A stretch of 64,000 nt of DNA from Pseudomonas nitroreducens (GTDB taxonomy: Bacteria; Pseudomonadota; Gammaproteobacteria; Pseudomonadales; Pseudomonadaceae). Every line of letters begins with the position of its first letter. The stretch's first letter is position 1. Below, in pieces: positions 53,337-61,369 of the stretch. A program made the position numbers and the translations under genes. The notes under the pieces were generated by a model. That model did not search any database, was not told the origin of the DNA, and was given only the letters and a program-made list of their open reading frames with translations. The stretch is taken from positions 124,001 to 188,000 of the forward strand of contig NZ_JALJXP010000011.1 of the NCBI RefSeq assembly GCF_024170165.1, given 5' to 3'.

Positions 53337-54086
53337 TCAGCTCCTGTGCCCGGCGATATTCACCGGGCCTTGGGGATAGGGGGCGTTGGGCCGCGCGGCC
53401 CAGTCGGTGAAGTCGGCGCGGGCCCCGGGGAAGCCGATCAGCTTCCACGACGCCATGGTCCGGTTGCCGCCATGGAGGGGATCGCTGAGCCAGCCTTCGC
53501 GGGTGTTCTGCAGCAGTTGCTGGAAGAACATCGGACCGGAGCAGTCATCGCCCAGGGCCATCTCACCCTTTTCCAGCGCGCTCAACAGCGCTTCCTGCCT
53601 GGCCGCCGCCAGCTCGTGGAAGTACTTGCCGGCATACTGCTGCTGGCAATGGGCGTTCAGCGCGGCAATGCCGACCCGGTAGATGTCGCGCGGCGCCAGC
53701 AGGCTCTGAAAGCCCAGCTCCGGCGCTGCTGGCAGGGCGGGGCCCTTGAGGTACCAGATGCCACCGTGGCCGTAGAGGGTTTCCATCTGCCGGTCGATGA
53801 ATTCCGGCACGCCTTCGGCGACCGCGCCGGGGCCGTTGTCATCGCTGGGAATCAGACGCTCGCAGGCGGCCAGCAGGAAGAGCCATTCCACATCGTTGAA
53901 GTACAGCGGTACATGACTCGCGGGGGCTATCCGCTCCTGGTCCGTCGCGGCTGCCGGCGCAGTGGCGCTGGCGTTGCCGGTGACCAGGCTGGCGCCGCCC
54001 AGAAAGGTCACGGCAGGGATGAGGGTGAGGGTGTGCTTCAGAAAGCGACGGCGAGCGGGCTCGTCATCGTTGAAGTCGTCGGACAT
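53337..54086 (-). CDS. Gluconate 2-dehydrogenase subunit 3 (Tat-exported small subunit)
   Basis: The 249-residue protein carries a Tat signal (ARRRFLKHTLTLIPAVTFLGG, twin Arg), then the small-subunit domain with YFNDVEWLFLLAACERLIPSDDNGPGAVAEGVPEFIDRQM and WLSDPLHGGNRTMASWKLIGFPG. It likely escorts the folded flavoprotein across the inner membrane. Four bases separate it from the flavoprotein gene. Confidence 0.93.
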   Translation of the reverse strand: MSDDFNDDEPARRRFLKHTLTLIPAVTFLGGASLVTGNASATAPAAATDQERIAPASHVPLYFNDVEWLFLLAACERLIPSDDNGPGAVAEGVPEFIDRQMETLYGHGGIWYLKGPALPAAPELGFQSLLAPRDIYRVGIAALNAHCQQQYAGKYFHELAAARQEALLSALEKGEMALGDDCSGPMFFQQLLQNTREGWLSDPLHGGNRTMASWKLIGFPGARADFTDWAARPNAPYPQGPVNIAGHRS

Positions 54087-54235
54087 GGGAAAGCACTCTC
54101 AGATGAAGAGACTGTCCATGCTAGGGAGCGTGGTGGCGGGTGCTTGCCCCCCGTGTTCGGATGATGGGGGCGGAATTTTCCGTGCTTTGGGCGGGCGGTG
54201 TGCCATGCCCAGTGCCGGTATAGGCGGCTGGAAAC

Positions 54236-54265
54236 GAACAAGGGGCGCCGAAGCGCCCCTTGTTC
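54236..54265. terminator. Palindromic hairpin after thiolase gene
   Basis: GAACAAGGGGCGC-CGAA-GCGCCCCTTGTTC: 13-bp perfect stem 16 nt beyond the thiolase stop on minus, with no long T-tract. Confidence 0.55.
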
Positions 54266-54280
54266 ATGCCGGACCGAGGA

Positions 54281-55456
54281 TCAGACCAGCTCGATGGCTA
54301 CCGCGGTGGCTTCGCCGCCGCCGATGCACAGCGAGGCCACGCCGCGCTTGCCGCCCTTCTTCTGCAGGGCGTTGATCAGGGTGACGATGATGCGCGAGCC
54401 GGTGGAACCGACCGGGTGGCCCTGAGCGCAGGCACCGCCGTAGACGTTGACCTTGGCGTGGTCCAGGCCGTGTTCGCGCATGGCGAGCATGGTGACCATG
54501 GCGAAGGCTTCGTTGATCTCGAACAGATCGACGTCGTCCTTGCTCCAGCCGGCCTTCTTGAACAGGTTGGTCATGGCGCCGATCGGGGCCAGGGTGAACT
54601 CGGCCGGATCCTGGCTCTGGGTGGCGTGGGCGACGATCTTCGCCAGCGGTTTCAGGCCACGGCGCGCGGCTTCTTCAGCGGTCATCAGGACCAGCGCGGA
54701 GGCGCCGTCTGAGATCGAGCTGGCGTTGGCCGCGGTGATGGTGCCGTCCTTGCGGAAGGCCGGGCGCAGGCCGGGGATCTTGTCCAGGTTGGCAGTGAGC
54801 GGCTGCTCGTCGTCCTTCACCACCGTCTCGCCCTTGCGGGTGGTGACGGTGACCGGGACGATTTCCGAATCCAGCGAACCGTCCTTGATGGCGGCCTGGG
54901 CGCGCTGCAGCGATTCGATGGCGTAGGCGTCCATCTCTTCGCGGGTAACGTTGTACTTGTCGGCGGTTTCCTGGGCGAAGGAGCCCATCAGGCGGCCGGT
55001 GCGGGCGTCTTCCAGGCCGTCGAGGAACATGTGGTCCTTGATCTCGCCGTGGCCCATGCGCAGGCCGGTGCGGGCCTTCTCGATGACGTAGGGGGCGTTG
55101 GACATGCTTTCCATGCCGCCGGCGACCATCACGCTGTTGGTGCCGGCCTTGAGCAGGTCGTGGGCCAGCATCACGGCTTTCATGCCCGAGCCGCAGAGCT
55201 TGTTGATGGTGGTGCAGCCGGTGGCGGCGGGCAGGCCGGCGTTCAGCGACGCCTGGCGGGCCGGGCCCTGTTTCAGGCCGGCGGGCAGTACGTTGCCCAT
55301 GATCACTTCCTGCACGTCCTCGGGCTGGATGCCGGCACGGGAGATGGCTTCGCGGATGGCGATGGCGCCCAGGTCGACGGCGGAAACGCCGGACAGGCTG
55401 CCCTGGAAGCCGCCCATGGGAGTACGGGCGCCGCTGACGATGACGATCTCGGACAT
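54281..55456 (-). CDS. Acetyl-CoA C-acyltransferase (thiolase)
   Basis: The start at 55456 (MSEIVIVSGARTPMGGFQGSLSGVSAVDLGAIAI) gives 391 residues. The thiolase active-site Cys88 is in INKLCGSGMKAV, and the C-terminal GGACAQGHPVGSTGSRI carries the second catalytic Cys and the His-containing loop, with EINEAFA upstream. It degrades or forms acetoacetyl-CoA-type substrates. It is divergent from the acyl-CoA ligase across hairpin repeat copy B. Confidence 0.95.
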   Translation of the reverse strand: MSEIVIVSGARTPMGGFQGSLSGVSAVDLGAIAIREAISRAGIQPEDVQEVIMGNVLPAGLKQGPARQASLNAGLPAATGCTTINKLCGSGMKAVMLAHDLLKAGTNSVMVAGGMESMSNAPYVIEKARTGLRMGHGEIKDHMFLDGLEDARTGRLMGSFAQETADKYNVTREEMDAYAIESLQRAQAAIKDGSLDSEIVPVTVTTRKGETVVKDDEQPLTANLDKIPGLRPAFRKDGTITAANASSISDGASALVLMTAEEAARRGLKPLAKIVAHATQSQDPAEFTLAPIGAMTNLFKKAGWSKDDVDLFEINEAFAMVTMLAMREHGLDHAKVNVYGGACAQGHPVGSTGSRIIVTLINALQKKGGKRGVASLCIGGGEATAVAIELV

Positions 55457-55790
55457 GACTAACCTCTTAGCTCTTGTTGTAGGAGTCCGCGCAGGGCCGG
55501 CTGCGCGTCGGCACAACTGTGTCGGAAGCAGGCATCGGGATGCTCATTTACAAGATGTAAACTCCGCTCCCTCGCCTGCTTCCGCCTTGTTCTGCTCCAG
55601 CTCGCAGGCCCTGTGCGGACTCCGGGGAAAGGTACCGGGCGTGAACGACCGGGCGTCAGGATTCTACCGCGTGACCGGATGTGGCCATAGAGTCATCGGC
55701 AAATCACTCTTTTGACTGATGAATGGACACACGGGGCGCTCTAGAGTCGGTCTCATCCTGATGAGATCCAGCCTTGAGAGTGCGTACGCC
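55457..55790. other. 334-nt divergent gap with hairpin repeat copy B
   Basis: No open frame of interest. It is occupied mainly by repeat copy B (55482-55623); the rest (55624-55790) presumably carries the promoter of the acyl-CoA ligase, but I see no clear -10/-35 pair. Confidence 0.7.
55482..55623. repeat. Two-tier hairpin repeat element, copy B
   Basis: Outer arms 55482-55498 and 55607-55623 are 17 bp with a single G.U-type mismatch; inner arms 55523-55533 and 55574-55584 (CGGAAGCAGGC / GCCTGCTTCCG) are perfect. The apical block with TTTACAaGATGTAAA and the blocks CTGCGCGTCGGCA and CCGCCTTGTTCTGCTC are as in copy A, while the stem sequences differ. Confidence 0.88.
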
Positions 55791-57473
55791 ATGCTGAAGA
55801 CCCGTGTCATCCCCGCTGCACAGAACGCCTACCAGTACCCGCTGTTGATCAAGAGCCTGCTGCTGTCGGGCAGCCGTTACGAGAAAGGCCGGGAAATCGT
55901 CTACCGCGACACCGTGCGTTACAGCTATGCCACCTTCAACGAGCGCGTCGCGCGCCTGGCCAACGTGCTGACCGAGGCCGGCGTGAAGGCCGGTGACACC
56001 GTGGCGGTGATGGACTGGGACAGCCACCGTTACCTGGAGTGCATGTTCGCCATTCCGATGATCGGCGCGGTGCTGCACACCATCAACATCCGTCTCTCGC
56101 CGGAGCAGATCCTCTACACCATGAACCACGCCGATGACCGCTTCGTGCTGGTCAACAGCGAGTTCGTCGCGCTCTACCAGGGCATCGCCGGGCAGCTGAC
56201 CACGGTGGACAAGACCCTGCTGATCACCGATGGCGCCGACAAGAGCAGCACGCTGCCCAACTGCGTCGGCGAGTACGAGACCCTGCTGGCCGCCGCCAGC
56301 CCGCGCTACGCCTTCCCCGACTTCGACGAGAACTCGGTGGCGACCACCTTCTACACCACCGGCACCACCGGTAACCCCAAGGGGGTGTACTTCACCCACC
56401 GCCAGCTGGTGCTGCACACCCTGGCCATGGCGGCGACCATCGGCAGCCTCGACAGCATCCGCCTGATGGGCACCGATGACGTTTACATGCCGATCACCCC
56501 GATGTTCCACGTGCATGCCTGGGGCGTGCCCTACGTGGCGACCATGCTGGGGGTGAAGCAGGTGTACCCGGGCCGTTACGAGCCGGAGCTGCTGTGCAAG
56601 CTGATCCGCGAGGAGAAGGTGACCTTCTCCCACTGCGTGCCGACCATCCTGCAAATGATGCTCAACGCCGCCGGGGCCAAGGACCACGACTTCGGCGGGT
56701 TGAAGATCATCATCGGCGGCAGCGCCCTCAACCATGCGCTGTACGACGCCGCCAAGGCCCGTGGCATCCAGCTCACCGCGGCCTATGGCATGTCCGAGAC
56801 CTGCCCGTTGATTTCCTGTGGCTACCTGAACCAGGAACTGTGTGCCGGCAGCGAGGATGAACGCATTACCTACCGCATCAAGGCCGGCGTGCCGGTGCCG
56901 CTGGTGGAGGCGGCGATCATGGACGAGCACGGCCAGTTCCACCCGGCGGACGGTGAGTCCCAGGGCGAGCTGGTGCTGCGCGCGCCCTGGCTGACCCAGG
57001 GGTATTTCCGCGAACCGGAGAAGGGCGAGGAGCTCTGGGCCGGTGGCTGGATGCACACCGGTGACGTGGCGACCCTCGACGGCATGGGCTTCATCGATAT
57101 TCGCGACCGCATCAAGGATGTGATCAAGACCGGCGGCGAGTGGCTGTCGTCCCTGGAGCTGGAAGACCTCATCAGCCGTCACCCGGCGGTGCGCGAGGTG
57201 GCAGTGGTCGGCGTGCCCGATCCGCAGTGGGGCGAGCGCCCGTTCGCCCTGCTGGTGCTGCGCGAGGGGCAGGCGCTGGATGCCAGGGCGCTGCGCGAAC
57301 ACCTCAAGCCTTTCGTCGAGCAGGGCCACATCAACAAGTGGGCGATTCCCTCGCAGATCGCCGTTGTTACTGAAGTTCCCAAGACCAGCGTCGGCAAGCT
57401 CGACAAGAAGCGTATCCGGGTAGACATCGCCCAATGGCAGGAGGCCGGCAGCGCTTTCCTCTCCACGGTGTGA
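55791..57473 (+). CDS. Fatty-acyl-CoA / AMP-forming acid-CoA ligase
   Basis: The start at 55791 (MLKTRVIPAAQNAYQYPLLIKSLLLSG) gives 560 residues. ANL-superfamily motifs are FYTTGTTGNPKGVYFTH (P-loop-like), TAAYGMSETCPLIS, GWMHTGDVATLDGMGFIDIRDRIKDVIKTGGEWLSSLELEDLI, and the C-terminal catalytic Lys in VPKTSVGKLDKKRIR. It activates medium/long-chain or similar carboxylic acids to CoA esters. It opens the plus-strand run that continues with the DUF1302, DUF1329 and LuxR genes. Confidence 0.93.
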   Translation: MLKTRVIPAAQNAYQYPLLIKSLLLSGSRYEKGREIVYRDTVRYSYATFNERVARLANVLTEAGVKAGDTVAVMDWDSHRYLECMFAIPMIGAVLHTINIRLSPEQILYTMNHADDRFVLVNSEFVALYQGIAGQLTTVDKTLLITDGADKSSTLPNCVGEYETLLAAASPRYAFPDFDENSVATTFYTTGTTGNPKGVYFTHRQLVLHTLAMAATIGSLDSIRLMGTDDVYMPITPMFHVHAWGVPYVATMLGVKQVYPGRYEPELLCKLIREEKVTFSHCVPTILQMMLNAAGAKDHDFGGLKIIIGGSALNHALYDAAKARGIQLTAAYGMSETCPLISCGYLNQELCAGSEDERITYRIKAGVPVPLVEAAIMDEHGQFHPADGESQGELVLRAPWLTQGYFREPEKGEELWAGGWMHTGDVATLDGMGFIDIRDRIKDVIKTGGEWLSSLELEDLISRHPAVREVAVVGVPDPQWGERPFALLVLREGQALDARALREHLKPFVEQGHINKWAIPSQIAVVTEVPKTSVGKLDKKRIRVDIAQWQEAGSAFLSTV

Positions 57474-57501
57474 CCGACGACCGGCAAGTCACGGTTTTCG
57501 G

Positions 57502-57533
57502 GCGCCGTGCCAAGCAAGCGCTTGGCACGGCGC
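57502..57533 (+). terminator. Hairpin after the acyl-CoA ligase gene
   Basis: GCGCCGTGCCAAGC-AAGC-GCTTGGCACGGCGC: a 14-bp perfect stem 28 nt beyond the ligase stop; no T-tract, so a partial terminator. Confidence 0.5.
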
Positions 57534-57679
57534 AGCCCAGTGATCACGCCATCTCGGGCCTGCGCAAGCGTCTAGTCAGGGCCTTTGTAAGACAAATCAC
57601 ACTTTAGAGCGATCAAGCATGTCAGGTCGCTGGCTATAGTCGCCGCTACTCATAACAAAAAACACATGGAGTAGCGTCG

Positions 57680-59602
57680 ATGAAAACCATGCAACATATC
57701 TGGCGCCTGGCACGGTTGCCGCTGGCAGTGAGCCTGGCATCCACGCTGGCGACGCCGGCTTCCGCCGTCAGTTTCAACATCGGGGAAATCGAAGGTTCGT
57801 TCGACTCGACGCTGTCCGTGGGGGCCAGCTGGTCGACGGAAAATCCGAACAGCAACCTCATCGGCGTCAACAACGGTGGCAAGGGCCTGTCCCAGACCTC
57901 CGACGACGGCCACCTGAACTACAAGGCCGGCAAGACCTTCTCGAAGATATTCAAGGGCATCCACGACCTCGAACTGAAGTACGAGGACACCGGCGTCTTC
58001 GTTCGCGGCAAGTACTGGTACGACTTCGAACAGAAGGACGAGAACACCGAGTTCAAGCCGCTCTCCGACCACAACCGCAAGGAAGCCGCCCAGGCCTCCG
58101 GCGCGGAAATCCTCGACGCCTTCATCTACCACAACTACAACATCGCCGACCTGCCGGGCACCGTGCGCCTGGGCAAGCAGGTGGTGAACTGGGGCGAGAG
58201 CACCTTCATCCAGAACGGCATCAGCGTGATCAACCCGTTCGACGTCACCGCGTTCCGCCGTCCGGGTTCCGAGATCAAGGAAGCCCTGGTGCCGGTGAAT
58301 ATGTTCTACCTGTCGCAGAACCTCACCGAGAACCTCTCCGCCGAAGGCTTCTACCAGCTGGAGTGGGACCAGACGGTGGTCGACAACTGCGGCACGTTCT
58401 TCTCCCAGCCGGACGTCGTGGCTGACGGCTGCACCCAGAACCTGGCGGTGCTGACCAACAACCAGGCTTCGATCAATACCCTGAACTCCCTGCTCGGCCC
58501 GAGCCTGGCGCTGACCCCGTCGCCGTGGAACGAAGGCATCGTGGTCAAGCGCGGTCCGGACCGCGACGCCCGTGACAGCGGCCAGTACGGTTTCTCCCTG
58601 AAGTACTTCGCCGACAGCCTGAACACCGAGTTCGGCGGCTATTACATGAACTACCACAGCCGCCTGCCGATCTTCTCCGGCCGTGGCGCTGATACGTCCA
58701 AGGTGGCGCAGATCAACCAGCTGATCACCAGCATCGCGGCGATCAGCCCGTCCCTGGCGGCCCAGGCCGGCGCGGCGGCGATGGCGGGCAACTCCAGCTA
58801 CTTCATCGAGTACCCCGAAGACATCCGCCTGTACGGCCTGAGCTTCTCCACCACGCTGCCCACCGGCACCGCCTGGCAGGGTGAGATCAGCTACCGTCCG
58901 AATGCTCCGGTCCAGCTGAACACCACGGACATCCTGTATTCCGGCCTGGACCCGGTAGCCATCGGCGGCAACCACGTCTACGACAATGCTTCCGTGCTGA
59001 CCGGCACCGCTGGCCAGGATCTGCATGGCTACCGCCGCAAGGAAGTGACCCAGCTGCAGACCACCTTCACCCACTTCTTCGACCAGGTCATGGGCGCCGA
59101 GCGTCTGACCCTGGTGGGCGAAGTCGGCTGGACCCACGTCGGCGGCCTGGAAAGCCAGAACGATGCGCGCTACGGCCGCGACCCGGTCTTCGGCCCCGGT
59201 CCGCTGAACGGCAGCCTTAACGGTCGTCCGACCTGCGAAGCGCTGAACGCCTCTACCCTGGGTTCCGGTCCGCAGAACAACGTGTCGCGCAAGTGCGAAA
59301 GCGACGGCTTCACCACCGCTGACTCCTGGGGCTACCGTGCCCGCGCGATCTGGGACTACAACGACGTCTTCGCTGGTGTGAACCTGAAGCCCAACGTGGC
59401 CTGGTCCCACGACGTGGACGGCTACTCCCCGGGCCCCGGCGGCAACTTCGAGGAAGGCCGCAAGGCCGTCAGCCTGGGTATCGATGCCGACTACCTGAAC
59501 ACCTATACCGCAAGCCTGGCCTACACCAACTACTTCGACGGCAAGTACTCCACCGTCGATGACCGTGACTTCGTCAGCCTGAGCTTCGGTGTGACCTTCT
59601 AA
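57680..59602 (+). CDS. DUF1302 outer-membrane barrel-like protein
   Basis: The 640-residue protein has a signal peptide ending ATPASAVSFNIG and a long beta-rich body with many aromatic strands, closing with the terminal FVSLSFGVTF, the aromatic C-terminal residue usual for outer membrane barrels. This matches DUF1302, found next to DUF1329. The pair is associated with lipophilic substrate handling across the outer envelope, but the exact role is not proven. Confidence 0.88.
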   Translation: MKTMQHIWRLARLPLAVSLASTLATPASAVSFNIGEIEGSFDSTLSVGASWSTENPNSNLIGVNNGGKGLSQTSDDGHLNYKAGKTFSKIFKGIHDLELKYEDTGVFVRGKYWYDFEQKDENTEFKPLSDHNRKEAAQASGAEILDAFIYHNYNIADLPGTVRLGKQVVNWGESTFIQNGISVINPFDVTAFRRPGSEIKEALVPVNMFYLSQNLTENLSAEGFYQLEWDQTVVDNCGTFFSQPDVVADGCTQNLAVLTNNQASINTLNSLLGPSLALTPSPWNEGIVVKRGPDRDARDSGQYGFSLKYFADSLNTEFGGYYMNYHSRLPIFSGRGADTSKVAQINQLITSIAAISPSLAAQAGAAAMAGNSSYFIEYPEDIRLYGLSFSTTLPTGTAWQGEISYRPNAPVQLNTTDILYSGLDPVAIGGNHVYDNASVLTGTAGQDLHGYRRKEVTQLQTTFTHFFDQVMGAERLTLVGEVGWTHVGGLESQNDARYGRDPVFGPGPLNGSLNGRPTCEALNASTLGSGPQNNVSRKCESDGFTTADSWGYRARAIWDYNDVFAGVNLKPNVAWSHDVDGYSPGPGGNFEEGRKAVSLGIDADYLNTYTASLAYTNYFDGKYSTVDDRDFVSLSFGVTF

Positions 59603-59647
59603 GCCGGCCGTTCAACCGGCAAGCGGCCCGCCCTCGCGGCGGGCCAT

Positions 59648-59676
59648 CCGCGCGGCCGGGTGACCCGGCCGCGCGG
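59648..59676 (+). terminator. Strong hairpin between DUF1302 and DUF1329 genes
   Basis: CCGCGCGGCCGGG-TGA-CCCGGCCGCGCGG: perfect 13-bp GC stem in the 166-nt spacer. No T-tract follows; it may reduce read-through or protect upstream mRNA. Confidence 0.55.
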
Positions 59677-59768
59677 GGCAGCAGACAAAACCGCGCCCCG
59701 GTTTTCCGGAAGCATCCGACAAGGGCGGCCAGCGCGGTGGGCAAAGACTCAACGAGGACGATAAACGA

Positions 59769-61136
59769 ATGAGAACAACAAAGATCCTGCTGCACACGGG
59801 CGCCCTGGCGCTCAGCCTCATCGCCTCCCAGGTGATGGCGGCCGTCTCTGCCGACGAAGCGGCCAAGCTGGGCACCACCCTGACCCCCATGGGCGCGGAA
59901 AAGGCCGGCAACGCCGACGGCAGCATCCCGGCCTGGACCGGCGGCCTGGCCAAGAACGCCGGCACCGCCGACAGCAAGGGCTTCCTCAGCGATCCGTTCG
60001 CCAGCGAGAAGCCGCTGTTCACCATCACCGCGCAGAACATGGACCAGTACAAGGCCAAGCTGACCCCCGGCCAGCAGGCGATGTTCAAGCGCTACCCCGA
60101 CACCTACAAGATGCCGGTGTACCCGTCGCACCGTACCGCTACCGTGCCGGACAGCGTGCTGGAGGCGACCAGGAAGAACGCCACGGCCACCAAACTGCTG
60201 CAGGGCGGCAACGGCCTGGAGAACTTCCAGACTGCCAACCCGTTCCCGATTCCCAAGGACGGCCTGGAAGTCATCTGGAACCACATCACCCGCTACCGCG
60301 GCGGCCACGTGCGCCGTCTGGTCACCCAGGCCACTCCGCAGGTCAACGGCTCCTACTCGCTGGTGTACTTCCAGGACGAGTTCGTCTTCCGTACCGACCT
60401 GAAGGACTATGACGCCAGCAAGCCGAGCAACGTGCTCTTCTACTTCAAGCAGCGTGTGACCGCTCCGGCTCGTCTGGCCGGTAACGTACTGCTGGTGCAC
60501 GAGACCCTCGACCAGGTGAAGGAACCGCGCCTGGCCTGGCTCTACAACGCCGGTCAGCGCCGCGTACGCCGCGCTCCGCAGGTTTCCTACGACGGCCCGG
60601 GTACCGCCGCCGACGGCCTGCGTACCTCCGACAACCTGGACATGTACAACGGCGCGCCGGACCGCTACGACTGGAAGCTGGTGGGCAAGCAGGAGCTGTA
60701 CATTCCGTACAACAACTACAAGCTCGACGATCCGAAGCTGAAGTATTCGGACATCATCAAGCCCGGCCACCTGAACCAGGACCTGACCCGCTACGAGCTG
60801 CACCGCGTCTGGCACGTGACCGCGACCCTGAAACCGGGCGAGCGCCACATCTACGCCAAGCGTGACTTCTTCATCGACGAGGACACCTGGCAGGCCGTGG
60901 AAATCGACCACTACGACGGTCGTGGCACCCTGTGGCGCGTGGCCGAGGCGTTCAACCAGTACTACTACAACTACCAGGTACCGTGGTACACCGCGGAAAC
61001 CCTGTATGACCTGCTGTCCGGTCGCTACCTGGTGCTGGGTCTGAAGAACGAGGAGAAATCCGCCTACGACTTCAACTACAGCGCTTCGGAAAGCGACTTC
61101 ACCCCGGCAGCGCTTCGCCAGGAAGGCGTGCGCTGA
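59769..61136 (+). CDS. DUF1329 outer-envelope protein
   Basis: The 455-residue protein has a signal peptide (MRTTKILLHTGALALSLIASQVMA) and the DUF1329 body: GTTLTPMGAEKAGNADGSIPAWTGGLAKN and YIPYNNYKLDDPKLKYSDIIKPGHLNQDLTRYELHRVWHVTATLKPGERHIYAKRDFFIDEDTWQ. Lol-like lipid-carrier fold resemblance is reported for the family. It probably works with the DUF1302 barrel encoded directly upstream. Confidence 0.9.
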   Translation: MRTTKILLHTGALALSLIASQVMAAVSADEAAKLGTTLTPMGAEKAGNADGSIPAWTGGLAKNAGTADSKGFLSDPFASEKPLFTITAQNMDQYKAKLTPGQQAMFKRYPDTYKMPVYPSHRTATVPDSVLEATRKNATATKLLQGGNGLENFQTANPFPIPKDGLEVIWNHITRYRGGHVRRLVTQATPQVNGSYSLVYFQDEFVFRTDLKDYDASKPSNVLFYFKQRVTAPARLAGNVLLVHETLDQVKEPRLAWLYNAGQRRVRRAPQVSYDGPGTAADGLRTSDNLDMYNGAPDRYDWKLVGKQELYIPYNNYKLDDPKLKYSDIIKPGHLNQDLTRYELHRVWHVTATLKPGERHIYAKRDFFIDEDTWQAVEIDHYDGRGTLWRVAEAFNQYYYNYQVPWYTAETLYDLLSGRYLVLGLKNEEKSAYDFNYSASESDFTPAALRQEGVR

Positions 61137-61172
61137 TCCCCCGATCCCCACGGGTGGTTCCGCGGTGAAAAA

Positions 61173-61199
61173 GAAACCGGCCCTCGGGCCGGTTTTTTT
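61173..61199 (+). terminator. Terminator after DUF1329 gene
   Basis: AAACCGGCCC-TC-GGGCCGGTTTTTTT: 8-bp GC stem with T7. It separates the DUF1302/1329 unit from the LuxR regulator gene. Confidence 0.92.
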
Positions 61200-61369
61200 A
61201 TGGGGGATCATCTGTCAGGTGAATGGAGGGCGGAATGTAGGACGCTTTCTGGTCATGTTGTGAGCAAAGGTAACAAAATCGACTTCTATTCCCGACCGCG
61301 AGCGGCTAGGCTCGGACGGCAGTGTGACCTTCGTTGACCGCTATAAGAGCTAGAGCAAGAGCCAGGCCG

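Noticed and set aside
55704-57434. 576-codon minus open frame over the acyl-CoA ligase
   Set aside because: Antisense shadow; the ligase motifs on plus are clear.
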